51,608 nt of DNA from Nodosilinea sp. LEGE 07088 (lineage in GTDB: Bacteria > Cyanobacteriota > Cyanobacteriia > Phormidesmidales > Phormidesmidaceae), in contig NZ_JADEWX010000028.1 in the NCBI RefSeq assembly GCF_015207395.1, positions 1 through 51,608 of the forward strand, given 5' to 3'. Of the stretch, positions 34,701 to 43,372 are shown one piece after another; position 1 is the stretch's first letter, and each line of letters starts with the position of its first letter. The notes under the pieces were generated by a model. It ran no database searches and was not told the DNA's origin. It saw only the letters and a list, made by a program, of their open reading frames with translations. The translations under genes and the position numbers were made by a program.

Positions 34701-36248
34701 ATGACCGACCCCGATGCCGCCTTGTCCCCCTCAGACAGCCCCACCTGGGAAGACGTGGAAGCTGAGTTGGGGGCTCTGGTTGCCGACCTCCAGGGCACTC
34801 CCCTGGGCCTACCCCCCGCCGATGCCGCCACCTGGGAAGCTGTCGAGCAAGAACTGGGCGATCTGGTGGGCGACTTTCAAGACCTACAGGATGACTACAA
34901 CTACCGTCGCGCCCAGGAAGCCCTGGGCAGCCTGGTGCAGCGTCTTAACCTCACCACGCGGGAGCAGGCGGGGGTCGAAGAGGCGCTGCAAAATCTGCGC
35001 GGCCTCATCGACAAGCTAGAAAATACGGTGGTACACATCGCTGTGTTTGGTCTGGTAGGGCGGGGCAAATCGTCGCTGCTGAATGCCCTGCTGGGCCAGC
35101 CAGTATTTGCCACCGGCCCCACCCACGGGGTCACCCAGGTGGTCGAGGGTAGCCCCTGGGTGGTGAGCCAAACTGCCCTCGACGCCGAGGTGCCAGACCT
35201 GCTGCGGGTATCGCTTAAGGGCCTGGGGCAGTCGCGCATTGAGCTGATCGATACCCCGGGGCTCGATGAGGTGGCGGGGAGCGATCGCGCTGCCCTGGCC
35301 CGCCGCATTGCCGAGCAGGTTGACCTGATTTTGTTTGTGGTAGCGGGCGATATCACCCGGGTCGAGTACGAGGCACTGCAGGCTTTGCGCCAGGCCAGTA
35401 AGCCGATGCTGCTGGTGTTCAACAAGGTGGATCAATACCCCGAGGCCGATCGCCAGGCCCTCTACGCCACCCTGCGCGATCGCCGCCTGCAAGACCTGCT
35501 CTCCCCCGACGAAATTGTGATGGCGGCGGCGGCGCCACTGGCGGTGGAGACCATCCCTGGCCCTGCTGGCGAGGTCACCTACCAAACCGTGCGGGGCCAG
35601 CCCCAGATCGACGACCTCAAACTCAAAATTTTGAATATTTTGCACCGGGAGGGCAAGGCACTGGTGGCGCTCAACACCCTGATGTATGCCGAGGGGGTGA
35701 GTGCCGAAATCTTGGAGCGCAAGCGGCAAATCTGCGATCGCATCGCCGACGACACCATCTGGAATGCCACCATGATCAAGGCCGTCGCAGTGGCCCTCAA
35801 CCCCATTACCGTGGCCGATCTAGTGGGCGGCACCGTGATCGATATCATGCTGATTCTCAATCTGTCACGGCTCTACGGGCTGCCCATGACCCGCCCGGCG
35901 GCGCTCAAACTGCTGCGGCAGATTGCCCTGGGGCTGGGGGGCATCACCGTCAGCGAGTTGGTCATTACCCTGGGCCTGAGTTCGCTCAAGGGGCTGCTGG
36001 GGGCCTCTGCGATCGCCACGGGTGGGCTTGCCCTGGCCCCCTACGTACCTGTCGCCCTGGCCCAGGGGGGCGTGGCGGGTCTGGCCACCTACGGCATTGG
36101 TCAGATCACCAAAACCTACCTTACAAATGGGGCCACCTGGGGCCCAGACGGCCCTAGAGCGGTGATCGGCACCATTCTCGACAGCCTCGATGAAACTTCA
36201 ATTTTGAACCGCATCAAGGCCGAGCTGCGGGCGAAGATTGGAGCGTAG
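34701..36248 (+). CDS. Dynamin/Era-like GTPase with DUF697 membrane region
   Basis: A 515-residue GTPase. G1 is GLVGRGKSS (117-125), G3 DTPGLDE, G4 NKVD; the G2 Thr lies within FATGPTHGVTQ. The C-terminal half is DUF697-like with hydrophobic helices (ALNPITVADLVGGTVIDIML; LALAPYVPVALAQGGVAGLA), so the protein probably acts at a membrane. The N-terminus carries two similar acidic helical repeats (TWEDVEAELGALVADLQ and TWEAVEQELGDLVGDFQ, residues 15-31 and 44-60). Related GTPases are common in cyanobacteria without a settled function; membrane remodelling is a family-based guess. It follows the STAND gene by 129 bases on the same strand. Confidence 0.85.
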   Translation: MTDPDAALSPSDSPTWEDVEAELGALVADLQGTPLGLPPADAATWEAVEQELGDLVGDFQDLQDDYNYRRAQEALGSLVQRLNLTTREQAGVEEALQNLRGLIDKLENTVVHIAVFGLVGRGKSSLLNALLGQPVFATGPTHGVTQVVEGSPWVVSQTALDAEVPDLLRVSLKGLGQSRIELIDTPGLDEVAGSDRAALARRIAEQVDLILFVVAGDITRVEYEALQALRQASKPMLLVFNKVDQYPEADRQALYATLRDRRLQDLLSPDEIVMAAAAPLAVETIPGPAGEVTYQTVRGQPQIDDLKLKILNILHREGKALVALNTLMYAEGVSAEILERKRQICDRIADDTIWNATMIKAVAVALNPITVADLVGGTVIDIMLILNLSRLYGLPMTRPAALKLLRQIALGLGGITVSELVITLGLSSLKGLLGASAIATGGLALAPYVPVALAQGGVAGLATYGIGQITKTYLTNGATWGPDGPRAVIGTILDSLDETSILNRIKAELRAKIGA

Positions 36249-36323
36249 ATGGGGGCAGGGGTGGATGGGTGCAGGGGTCGAGGTCGGGTAGCCACCCCTG
36301 CAGCCATTGCAGTCGAGAGAAGC

Positions 36324-36515
36324 TCATGACAACGGTGGCTCCGCGCGCGGCGATCGCCGCAGGGCATCCACCAGCGACACTGTGCCACCGATCATGCCCC
36401 ACACCAGCCACAGCCCCAGGTCATACCCCTTGTGGTAAGCCACCCGAGCGGCCACCAGCCCGATTACGCAGTGCAAAAACATCGGCAGATAAACCAGCGG
36501 CAGGGTGTCAGCCAT
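36324..36515 (-). CDS. Small two-helix membrane protein
   Basis: A 63-residue protein with two hydrophobic segments (LPMFLHCVIGLVAARVAYH and GLWLVWGMIGGTVSLVDAL) joined by a short KGYD loop and a basic C-terminus. The layout resembles small cyanobacterial membrane proteins of unknown function. It converges on the GTPase gene and is divergent from the PfkB kinase gene. Competing ORFs on the other strand overlap both neighbours and look artefactual. Confidence 0.6.
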   Translation of the reverse strand: MADTLPLVYLPMFLHCVIGLVAARVAYHKGYDLGLWLVWGMIGGTVSLVDALRRSPRAEPPLS

Positions 36516-36647
36516 GGGATAGACGAAACAACGGGTTATATTTCTTCATCACCTTACACTGGCTATGGTGGCAAAACGTCTACCCTTCGGGGGTGGCGAT
36601 CGCGTCCCCCAGGCCAGTCTTCGCAATAGATTTCGCAATAGATCTTG

Positions 36648-37502
36648 ATGACCACAGGACTTTTTATCGGGCTGATTACCCTCGACTGCATCTATCGGGT
36701 TGACCACGTCCCCGGCAGCAATGAAAAGCTGGTGGCCGAAGCCAGTTTGCTGGTCGCCGGGGGGCCGGCCACCAATGCTGCGGTCACCTTTGCTGCCCTG
36801 GGCAACCGAGCCACTCTGATCGGTTCTCTGGGGCAGCATCCCCTAGCTGACCTGGTCAGATCAGAACTGGCTGAGTGGGGCGTGGCGGTGGTGGATTTGA
36901 CCCCCCAGCTCAAGGCACCGCCACCGCTATCCACGATTTTGGTGACGGCGGCCACGGGCGATCGCGCGGTCGTGTCGCGTAACGCCCTGGGTCGTCAGGC
37001 GGCCTTACCCAATGATGCCGAAAGGCTGCTCCAAGGCATCGATATTGTGCTGATCGACGGTCACCAGATGGCAGCAGGGCTGGCGGTGGCCCAGTGGACG
37101 CGATCGCAGAACATTCCCATCGTCATTGACGCTGGTAGTTGGAAACCTGGCTTTGATCAGATCCTCCCCTGGGCCACCAGCGTGATCGCCGCCGCCAAAT
37201 TTCGGCTGCCGGGGCTGGCTACTGCCGTTACTACCCGCCAGGCTTTGGTCAACCGGGGTGTGGCCGAAGTGGCCACGACCCACGGCCCAAATCCCATTCA
37301 ATATATTGGTGACGGCGAGACAGGCAACTTAGCTGTGCCTCAAGTCGTTGTGAAAGACACCCTCGGGGCTGGAGATATTTTCCACGGGGCCTTCTGTCAC
37401 TATCGCCTGCAAGCCGCTTTCCCCCAGGCCCTGGGCAATGCGGCTCGGGTGGCGGCCCAAAGCTGTCGGTATTTTGGCCCGCGCGCCTGGCTGCATCCTT
37501 GA
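36648..37502 (+). CDS. PfkB-family carbohydrate kinase
   Basis: A 284-residue ribokinase-fold kinase. The N-terminal substrate-binding part has GLITLDCIYRVDHVP and VAGGPATNAAVTFAALG; the C-terminal PfkB signature DTLGAGDIFHGAFCHY contains the catalytic Asp. The family phosphorylates sugars, nucleosides or related alcohols; the acceptor cannot be told. The ATG at 36648 directly follows an alternative TTG. It precedes a bisphosphate nucleotidase on the same strand. Confidence 0.87.
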   Translation: MTTGLFIGLITLDCIYRVDHVPGSNEKLVAEASLLVAGGPATNAAVTFAALGNRATLIGSLGQHPLADLVRSELAEWGVAVVDLTPQLKAPPPLSTILVTAATGDRAVVSRNALGRQAALPNDAERLLQGIDIVLIDGHQMAAGLAVAQWTRSQNIPIVIDAGSWKPGFDQILPWATSVIAAAKFRLPGLATAVTTRQALVNRGVAEVATTHGPNPIQYIGDGETGNLAVPQVVVKDTLGAGDIFHGAFCHYRLQAAFPQALGNAARVAAQSCRYFGPRAWLHP

Positions 37503-37605
37503 AGTTTCGATAAATTCGACAAATTCCAGCTGGACGACGGCTACATCGCCCGTAAAGTCTACGAAGGTTTATCACCCAGAAGTATAGTGCTCTGTGAGAT
37601 CGGTC

Positions 37606-37626
37606 AAGGCCGCTGCGATCGGCCTT
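37606..37626 (+). terminator. Hairpin between PfkB kinase and bisphosphate nucleotidase
   Basis: The 7-bp stem aaggccg/cggcctt with a 7-base loop is followed by TATATCTTGG. It is a candidate terminator for the kinase gene, 104 bases beyond its stop. Confidence 0.4.
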
Positions 37627-37672
37627 ATATCTTGGCTAGTTTATTACTGAAAGACTTTATAGAGGGGATTCT

Positions 37673-38647
37673 ATGGCCTACGAACAGGAAAAGCAGATCG
37701 CCATCGCGGCCGTCACCCAGGCGGCTCTCCTCTGCGAAGCGGTGCGGCAGGGTCTAGTGCCCCAGGCGATCGAAAAAAATGACAAAAGCCCCGTCACCAT
37801 TGCCGACTACGGCGCCCAGGCCATTGTCTGCAAGGCTTTGGCCACCGCTTTTCCCGCCGATGCCGTCGTTGGGGAAGAAGATACTACCGACCTCCGGCAG
37901 CCTGAGGCAGCCCCTGTGCTGGCCGCTGTCACCGAGCAGGTGCAGCGTCTTATGCCCGGCACCACCGATCGCGACGTACTGCAATCCATCGACCACGGCA
38001 CTGGCACCGTCGCCCCTCGCTACTGGACCCTCGACCCGATCGACGGTACTAAGGGATTTTTGCGCGGCGATCAGTATGCGATCGCCCTGGCCCTGGTCGA
38101 AGATGGCGATCTCAAGGTAGGGGTGCTGGGGTGCCCGTTCCTCAGTTTCGACGGTGGCGAAACCGGGCTGCTGTTGGTGGCGGTGCGGGGTGAAGGCACC
38201 GTGATGATGCCCCTATCGGGGGGCACGCCGCAACCTCTGACCGTAGCTGCGGCTGACGATCGCGACCATTGGCGCTTTGTCGAAAGCGTAGAGTCGGGCC
38301 ATGGCGACCAGAGTCAGCAGAGTGCGATCGCCCAGGCGGTGGGCATTACCGCCCCCTCCATGCGGATGGATAGCCAGGCTAAATACGCCGCCGTAGCGGC
38401 GGGCCAGGCGGTGCTCTACCTGCGACTACCGTCCCCGAAGTCGCCCAACTACCGCGAAAAAATCTGGGATCATGCCGCCGGCGTGCTGGTGGTCGAAGAG
38501 GCCGGGGGTCGCGTTACCGACATGCATGGCAAACCCCTCGACTTTGGCAGCGCGGCCCGGTTCCCCGATAACCAGGGGGTTGTGGTCAGCAACGGCACTA
38601 TCCACGACACGGTGTTGGCCGCCCTAGGGGCAGGTGCCCCTGTCTAG
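37673..38647 (+). CDS. 3'(2'),5'-bisphosphate nucleotidase (HAL2/CysQ type)
   Basis: A 324-residue inositol-monophosphatase-superfamily enzyme that removes the 3'-phosphate from PAP/PAPS, detoxifying the by-product of sulfate assimilation. The metal-binding motifs are VVGEEDT, the signature LDPIDGTKGFLRG and WDHAAGVLVVEEAGG. The segment between them (KYAAVAAGQAVLYLRLP) matches HAL2-like members better than plain inositol phosphatases. The start ATGGCCTAC follows a GAGGGG at a suitable distance. Confidence 0.9.
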   Translation: MAYEQEKQIAIAAVTQAALLCEAVRQGLVPQAIEKNDKSPVTIADYGAQAIVCKALATAFPADAVVGEEDTTDLRQPEAAPVLAAVTEQVQRLMPGTTDRDVLQSIDHGTGTVAPRYWTLDPIDGTKGFLRGDQYAIALALVEDGDLKVGVLGCPFLSFDGGETGLLLVAVRGEGTVMMPLSGGTPQPLTVAAADDRDHWRFVESVESGHGDQSQQSAIAQAVGITAPSMRMDSQAKYAAVAAGQAVLYLRLPSPKSPNYREKIWDHAAGVLVVEEAGGRVTDMHGKPLDFGSAARFPDNQGVVVSNGTIHDTVLAALGAGAPV

Positions 38648-38791
38648 GGAAGCCCGCCCCCGCCCAAGGGGATCGCCTCATCCAGCCGCGATCCCCGACT
38701 ACAGCCACGCAGCATCAAGATCCGCTAAAATGTGCTTCGGCCCTGGGGGATGCTCCCACTCGGCCTATTTCCCTGCGCTAGGGCTAGTTCG

Positions 38792-39811
38792 ATGACCCAA
38801 CTCAACAACGGCATTACGCTGTTTTTTAGCCTGCTGGTGGAGGCAATGCCCTTTTTGCTGCTGGGGGTCATATTTTCCAGCGCGCTGCTGCTCTTTGTGG
38901 ATGAGCAAAAGCTGCTGGGGATGATTCCCAAAAATGTAGTGCTGGCAGCGCTGGCCGGGAGTTTGATTGGGTTTATGTTTCCGGTCTGCGAATGCGGGAA
39001 TGTGCCTGTCGCCCGGCGACTGTTGACTAAGGGCGCTCCCACAGCGGTGGCGATCGGATTTTTATTAGCGGCCCCGACGGTCAACCCCATTGTGTTTTGG
39101 GCCACCTGGATTGCGTTTCGTGAACAGCCCGAGATTGTGTTTTTGCGGGTGGGCTTCACCCTGATCATCGCCACCACGATTGCAATTATTTTCAGCACCC
39201 AGGCCGACCTGCGCCCTTTTTTGCAGGAAAGTCTCACCCGGGTCATGGGTGACTCGGCAGCCGCAACCGAGCCCGGCGAGCCCCTCGTCTCGCCGCTGCT
39301 CAGCTCTGGCACCTTCTTAATGCAGTCCCAGGGGCAGGTGCTCCAGCTCAGTGCCCCGGCCGCAACCGTAATGGCTCAGGTTGCTACCGCCCCACCCTCG
39401 TTATCTATCCGACTCCGGATGATGATGGACAACATGGTGCTAGAGCTGCGCGAGCTAGGAGCAGTGCTGGTGATCGGCAGCGCGATCGCCGCCTTTGTGC
39501 AGGTGGCCATTCCCCGCGAGGTAATTTTGGGGCTGGGCCAGGGGCCGGTAACGTCTATCTTGGCCATGATGGCGCTAGCCTGGGTGGTCTCGATCTGCTC
39601 TACAGTCGATTCGTTCTTTGCCCTATCCTTTGCCTCTACCTTTACCAGCGGGGCGCTGCTGGCGTTTTTGGTCTTTGGCCCCATGATCGATCTCAAAAAC
39701 ATCAGCCTGCTGCTGACGGTGTTTAAGGGGCGGGCCATTCTCTACTTGTTTGTGCTGGCCGCTCAGCTCACCTTTTTGCTCACTCTGGTGATGAACCTAT
39801 ATGCGGGCTAG
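38792..39811 (+). CDS. UPF0718/DUF318 family permease
   Basis: A 339-residue polytopic membrane protein of the ArsP-like permease family. Typical features are EAMPFLLLGVIFSSALL, the cysteine motif MFPVCECGNVPVARRLL, AAPTVNPIVFWAT and, after a central soluble loop, CSTVDSFFALSFAS and FGPMIDLKNI. The ATG at 38792 (MTQLNNGITLFFSLLVEAMP) matches the family start; the frame upstream to 38732 does not. The next gene encodes its usual TIGR03943 partner. In Bacillus the corresponding pair (YcgR/YcgQ) is, as I recall, linked to zinc limitation, but no Zur box is visible here. Confidence 0.88.
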   Translation: MTQLNNGITLFFSLLVEAMPFLLLGVIFSSALLLFVDEQKLLGMIPKNVVLAALAGSLIGFMFPVCECGNVPVARRLLTKGAPTAVAIGFLLAAPTVNPIVFWATWIAFREQPEIVFLRVGFTLIIATTIAIIFSTQADLRPFLQESLTRVMGDSAAATEPGEPLVSPLLSSGTFLMQSQGQVLQLSAPAATVMAQVATAPPSLSIRLRMMMDNMVLELRELGAVLVIGSAIAAFVQVAIPREVILGLGQGPVTSILAMMALAWVVSICSTVDSFFALSFASTFTSGALLAFLVFGPMIDLKNISLLLTVFKGRAILYLFVLAAQLTFLLTLVMNLYAG

Positions 39812-39888
39812 TCACCCAACCCCGCTGAGCGGGTTAACCAACAGCATTGATTTACCCCGACGTACCGATGTACCGATAACCAGCACCC

Positions 39889-40683
39889 ATGACCTCTCTC
39901 CCCAGAACTAACGGTTCTCGTAGGCCTAGGCGATCATTGCCCTGGCAAGCCCTAATCGATGCCACTATGCTGCTGCTGTGGGGGCTCATGTTTCTGCGGT
40001 TTACGATCACTGGAAAACTTTACTTGCTGCTGCATCCCGACTATATGTGGCTCGCCCACCTGGCCACCGTGCTGTTGCTGACGATGGGTATCGTCCGCGG
40101 GGCCCAGGTGTGGCTGAGCTATCGTCAGGGCAGGGGGCCAGCTCCCCGCAGCCAAGAACATATCGCTCTGTTGCCCCGCCAGTTGAGTGTGGGCCTACTG
40201 ATTGCGATCGCTGTTTTTGGGCTCATTTACACCCCCCGCCCCTTTGCCAGTGAAACCGCCTTTCAGCGGGGTATTACCGATGTGCTGGGCCAGACGCGAT
40301 CGCGACCTCAGCGATTTTCCCTCAGCGGCAACAGCGAAGATCGCACCATCGTCGACTGGGTTCGCACCCTCAACGTCTACCCCGAACCCGACGCCTACGC
40401 TGGCCAGAAGGCCCAAGTCAGCGGCTTTGTCACCCACATTCCCGGCTGGCCCGATAACTATTTTATGATTTCGCGGTTTGTGCTCACCTGCTGCGCTGCC
40501 GATGCCTACCCGGTGGGTCTGCCCGTCGAGTTGCCTGCTGGTACCCCGCGCCCGGCCCCCGACACCTGGCTAGAGATTGGGGCGACTGTGCAGACCGCCA
40601 CCCTCGACGGCAAACGCCAGATCACCCTAGGCTCAGCCACTCTCACCGAAATTCCCGAACCCCGAACTCCCTACGAATACTAG
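39889..40683 (+). CDS. TIGR03943 family putative permease partner
   Basis: A 264-residue membrane protein. Two or three N-terminal helices (ATMLLLWGLMFLRFTI; LAHLATVLLLTMGI; VGLLIAIAVFGLIY) precede a soluble domain with the family hallmark RFVLTCCAADAYPVGLPVE and a preceding VSGFVTHIPG strand. Members are encoded beside DUF318 permeases and thought to form a two-component transporter of unknown substrate. The double Cys could bind metal. It is 77 bases after the permease and 3 bases before the propeller gene, so the three form an operon. Confidence 0.87.
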   Translation: MTSLPRTNGSRRPRRSLPWQALIDATMLLLWGLMFLRFTITGKLYLLLHPDYMWLAHLATVLLLTMGIVRGAQVWLSYRQGRGPAPRSQEHIALLPRQLSVGLLIAIAVFGLIYTPRPFASETAFQRGITDVLGQTRSRPQRFSLSGNSEDRTIVDWVRTLNVYPEPDAYAGQKAQVSGFVTHIPGWPDNYFMISRFVLTCCAADAYPVGLPVELPAGTPRPAPDTWLEIGATVQTATLDGKRQITLGSATLTEIPEPRTPYEY

Positions 40684-40686
40684 ACT

Positions 40687-42297
40687 ATGGTTCGTCGCCG
40701 CCATCACCGCTCCGCTCGTACCCAACCCCTCGACCGTTTGGCCCTCGCTGTGATCGTCGGGCTAACTCTGATCCTGGGTCTGTTGGTCCTCTCTGGCGAC
40801 CACGCCACCGCCCGGGTGCGCAATTTTACTTGGCAAGATCGCCAGGTCGGGGCCGAAGATCGAGCCTTTTTGCTCACCTTCAGTCGCCCCATGGACCCAG
40901 CCAGCGTGGAGCAAAATTTGACCCTCGATCCACCGCTGCCGGGTAAGGTGAGCTGGGCCGGGCGGCGCATGGCCTACACCCTCACCGAGCCCCTGCCCTA
41001 CGGCAAGGCGTTTACGGTGAGTTTGGGTACAGCGCGCGATCGCTACGCCGAAGCCAAGGCCGAGGCCAGCCGCTTCGAACCCTTCCAAGGCCAATTTGAG
41101 ACCCGCCCCCGCGCCTTTCTGTACATTGGCGTTGAGGGCGACGAAGCTAACCGCCTGGTGCTGGCCGACCTCAGCAGTCAGGAGCGCATCATTCTCACCC
41201 CCAAAAATCTCTCGGTGGTGGCCTTTGAACCCTATCCCCTGGGCGATAAAGTGCTGTTTTCTGCCACCAACACTGAGCGCGATGACAGTTTGCTCAATCA
41301 GCAGATCTACACCGTTACCACAGGCATTACCCCGCGCCCACCGGCTGACATATTGGCAGCGCCACCCCCTCTCTGGCGGCGGTTCTTACCCCAGCAAACA
41401 GGCACCACCTCTGGCAAGCTAGACCTGATTCTCGACAACAATACTTACCAAAATCTCAAGTTTGATCTCTCCCCCGATGGACAAATCATTGTGGTGCAGC
41501 GGGCAAATCAGCAAGATCCGGCTGATTTTGGCCCCTGGCTGGTGAGGGCTGGCGCAGCGCCTCAACCGATTGAGACCGAACCGGGGGGAGATTTTTTGAT
41601 TGCCCCTGACAGCCAGTCGCTGCTGCTACTCCAGGGCGAGGGCACCGCCATTATTGACTTGAGTGACAATAATAGCCGTGGCCCCCGCCAGCCCCTCGAC
41701 TTTTTGCCCAACTACGGTCGCGTGCTCGACTTAGCCGACGACGGCACGGCAGCAGCGATGGTCAACTTCAATCAAGACGACCCTGAGAAGCGCTTTATCG
41801 AGTCGCTGTTTCTCGTCACCAACCAGGGCGGTGAAGAGGAGCTTTTGCAGGTTACGGGACAGATCTTAGAGGCTCAGTTTGACCCCGCCGAGCAGGTGCT
41901 CTACGTATTGGCCAGCCAGCTGGTCGATGCCGCCAGCACCGACGATATTTTGCCCACCGATGGCTATGTCGAGCAGCCCCTATTGCTGGCTATTACCCTG
42001 GCTAATGGCACGGTGAACCCTTTACTACGCCTGCCCCAGCAGCGCATCCATATGAGCGTGGCCCCCGATGGGCGATCGCTCTTGCTCGATCTGACCGACC
42101 AGACAGCTTCAACGGCGGCTGAGGCTGGAGCTAAGATCTGGCATCTACCTCTGATAGACCAGCCCACAGTCTCAGCAGACCCTCTAGGGACGGCTGCAGA
42201 TAACGCCCCTGACGCAGATAGCCCAGCGGCCACCCCAGCCCTTGCCGATCCAGAGGTGTTTCCCTTCAGCGGCATTGAGGCCACCTGGCTACCCTAG
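40687..42297 (+). CDS. Membrane-anchored protein with SbsA Ig-like domain and beta-propeller
   Basis: A 536-residue protein with an Arg/His-rich N-terminus and one transmembrane helix (LALAVIVGLTLILGLLVLS). A Big_5/SbsA-type Ig-like domain follows (about 40-140; FLLTFSRPMDPASVEQNLTL, YTLTEPLPYGKAFTV). The rest is a WD40-like/TolB-like propeller with DLSPDGQIIVVQR- and SVAPDGRSLLLDL-type blades, then an Ala/Asp-rich tail. It is predicted to face the periplasm. It starts 3 bases after the TIGR03943 gene and so is probably a functional partner of that permease system; the role is not known to me. Confidence 0.8.
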   Translation: MVRRRHHRSARTQPLDRLALAVIVGLTLILGLLVLSGDHATARVRNFTWQDRQVGAEDRAFLLTFSRPMDPASVEQNLTLDPPLPGKVSWAGRRMAYTLTEPLPYGKAFTVSLGTARDRYAEAKAEASRFEPFQGQFETRPRAFLYIGVEGDEANRLVLADLSSQERIILTPKNLSVVAFEPYPLGDKVLFSATNTERDDSLLNQQIYTVTTGITPRPPADILAAPPPLWRRFLPQQTGTTSGKLDLILDNNTYQNLKFDLSPDGQIIVVQRANQQDPADFGPWLVRAGAAPQPIETEPGGDFLIAPDSQSLLLLQGEGTAIIDLSDNNSRGPRQPLDFLPNYGRVLDLADDGTAAAMVNFNQDDPEKRFIESLFLVTNQGGEEELLQVTGQILEAQFDPAEQVLYVLASQLVDAASTDDILPTDGYVEQPLLLAITLANGTVNPLLRLPQQRIHMSVAPDGRSLLLDLTDQTASTAAEAGAKIWHLPLIDQPTVSADPLGTAADNAPDADSPAATPALADPEVFPFSGIEATWLP

Positions 42298-42298
42298 G

Positions 42299-43117
42299 CT
42301 AGATTCCAAGGCTGCCCTGGCTGACAATGCCCGACCACTGCACCTGCTTTTCTCCTGTCCGGCGGTAGGAAAAGAATCGATCGGGTTCCTGAAAGGTGCA
42401 GTGGGGGGCAACCGCCACTTGTTCGCGGCTCAGGCCTAACTGTACGAGCTGCTCTAGGTTGGCCAACCGTACATCCAGCCGTACTTTACCAGGGTTCTCA
42501 TCCGGCAGCAGGAAGGCATGGTCTTGCTCAAACAGCGCCTCTATGGCCGCTCCGTCGTCAACCGCTCCGTCGTCAACCGCTCCGTCGTTATCGGCGGCCT
42601 GGGTCATTAGGGGGCGCCCCACCGCCGCCGCCACCTCGTTCGCAACCTGGTAGACCGACCCGGCGATCGCTGGGCCAATGGCCACGACTAAATCCTCCAA
42701 ACGGCTACCCTGGGCCTGGAGTTTACTGACCGCCACTGGCACTATGGCCTGGGCCGTACCACGCCAGCCCGCGTGGATAGCCGCTACCTGCCCCGTAGCG
42801 CGATCGCCAATTAACACAGGGCTACAGTCAGCCGAGCAGACCCAAAGTGATTGCTGAGCGCGATCGCTAATCAATCCATCGGCCTCGGCCAGCCCCCCAG
42901 TCGGATTCTCCCCAGGCAGGTCAGCAGGGCACAGCACTCGATTGCCGTGCACCTGTTTGACTCGCTGTACGGTGGCATCTGCGGCCAGGGCCGCACCCAG
43001 GTCAGGCGGCAGCCGAGGCCAAAACTGACGGGTAAAAAAGCCGTGGGGCCAGGGCTGCAACAGCCCACAGGTTAAAAATTCTTGCCCCTGCCAGGGCCGC
43101 CAATACCAGTCTGCCAT
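42299..43117 (-). CDS. pgeF: Peptidoglycan editing factor PgeF (DUF152, multicopper-polyphenol-oxidase fold)
   Basis: A YfiH/YlmD-type protein, purine nucleoside phosphorylase/adenosine deaminase in some lineages and peptidoglycan-editing in E. coli. The metal and substrate residues are visible in KQVHGNRV, SLWVCSADCSPVLIGD and IHAGWRGT, with the late VAPHCTFQEPDRFFSYRR. The ATG at 43117 (MADWYWRPWQGQ) gives 272 residues; the frame continues ten codons further to another ATG. An Ala/Gly/Asp insertion encoded by a 15-bp tandem repeat (42549-42593) lies in the middle and is not typical. Tail-to-tail with the propeller gene, 1 base apart. Confidence 0.9.
   Translation of the reverse strand: MADWYWRPWQGQEFLTCGLLQPWPHGFFTRQFWPRLPPDLGAALAADATVQRVKQVHGNRVLCPADLPGENPTGGLAEADGLISDRAQQSLWVCSADCSPVLIGDRATGQVAAIHAGWRGTAQAIVPVAVSKLQAQGSRLEDLVVAIGPAIAGSVYQVANEVAAAVGRPLMTQAADNDGAVDDGAVDDGAAIEALFEQDHAFLLPDENPGKVRLDVRLANLEQLVQLGLSREQVAVAPHCTFQEPDRFFSYRRTGEKQVQWSGIVSQGSLGI
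42549..42593. repeat. 15-bp in-frame tandem repeat inside pgeF
   Basis: The unit gctccgtcgtcaacc occurs twice exactly and a third time with its last bases changed (gctccgtcgttatcg). On the coding strand it encodes the repeated pentapeptide DDGAV/NDGAV. It is a minisatellite-like expansion in a surface loop. Confidence 0.8.
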
Positions 43118-43372
43118 GGTGCCAATCGGAGCCCCTAAAAACGCCACTACGATGCTACCGTCTCTGCCCAGTCCCTAGGGCCTCAAGGTGAGCCCTGGGA
43201 AAATAGTGGGCGCAGCCCTATAGAGAAGGCATTAAGATACCCTGCAACTTTATCAAGTTCTATTTGGAGTCGGGCCCGGCTTTCTACGGCCATTCCTTGA
43301 GGTGATAGCGTAGTTTTCAGGCTTAATGCTTTATTGATACGTCTTATACAAAATTCTGCTGGTAATTATCGG

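Noticed and set aside
35016-35729. 237-residue minus-strand ORF
   Set aside because: It lies fully within the GTPase gene on the opposite strand and shows no domain.
36269-36703. 144-residue plus-strand ORF
   Set aside because: It overlaps both the small membrane protein and the start of the PfkB kinase; composition is Pro/Arg-rich and artefactual.
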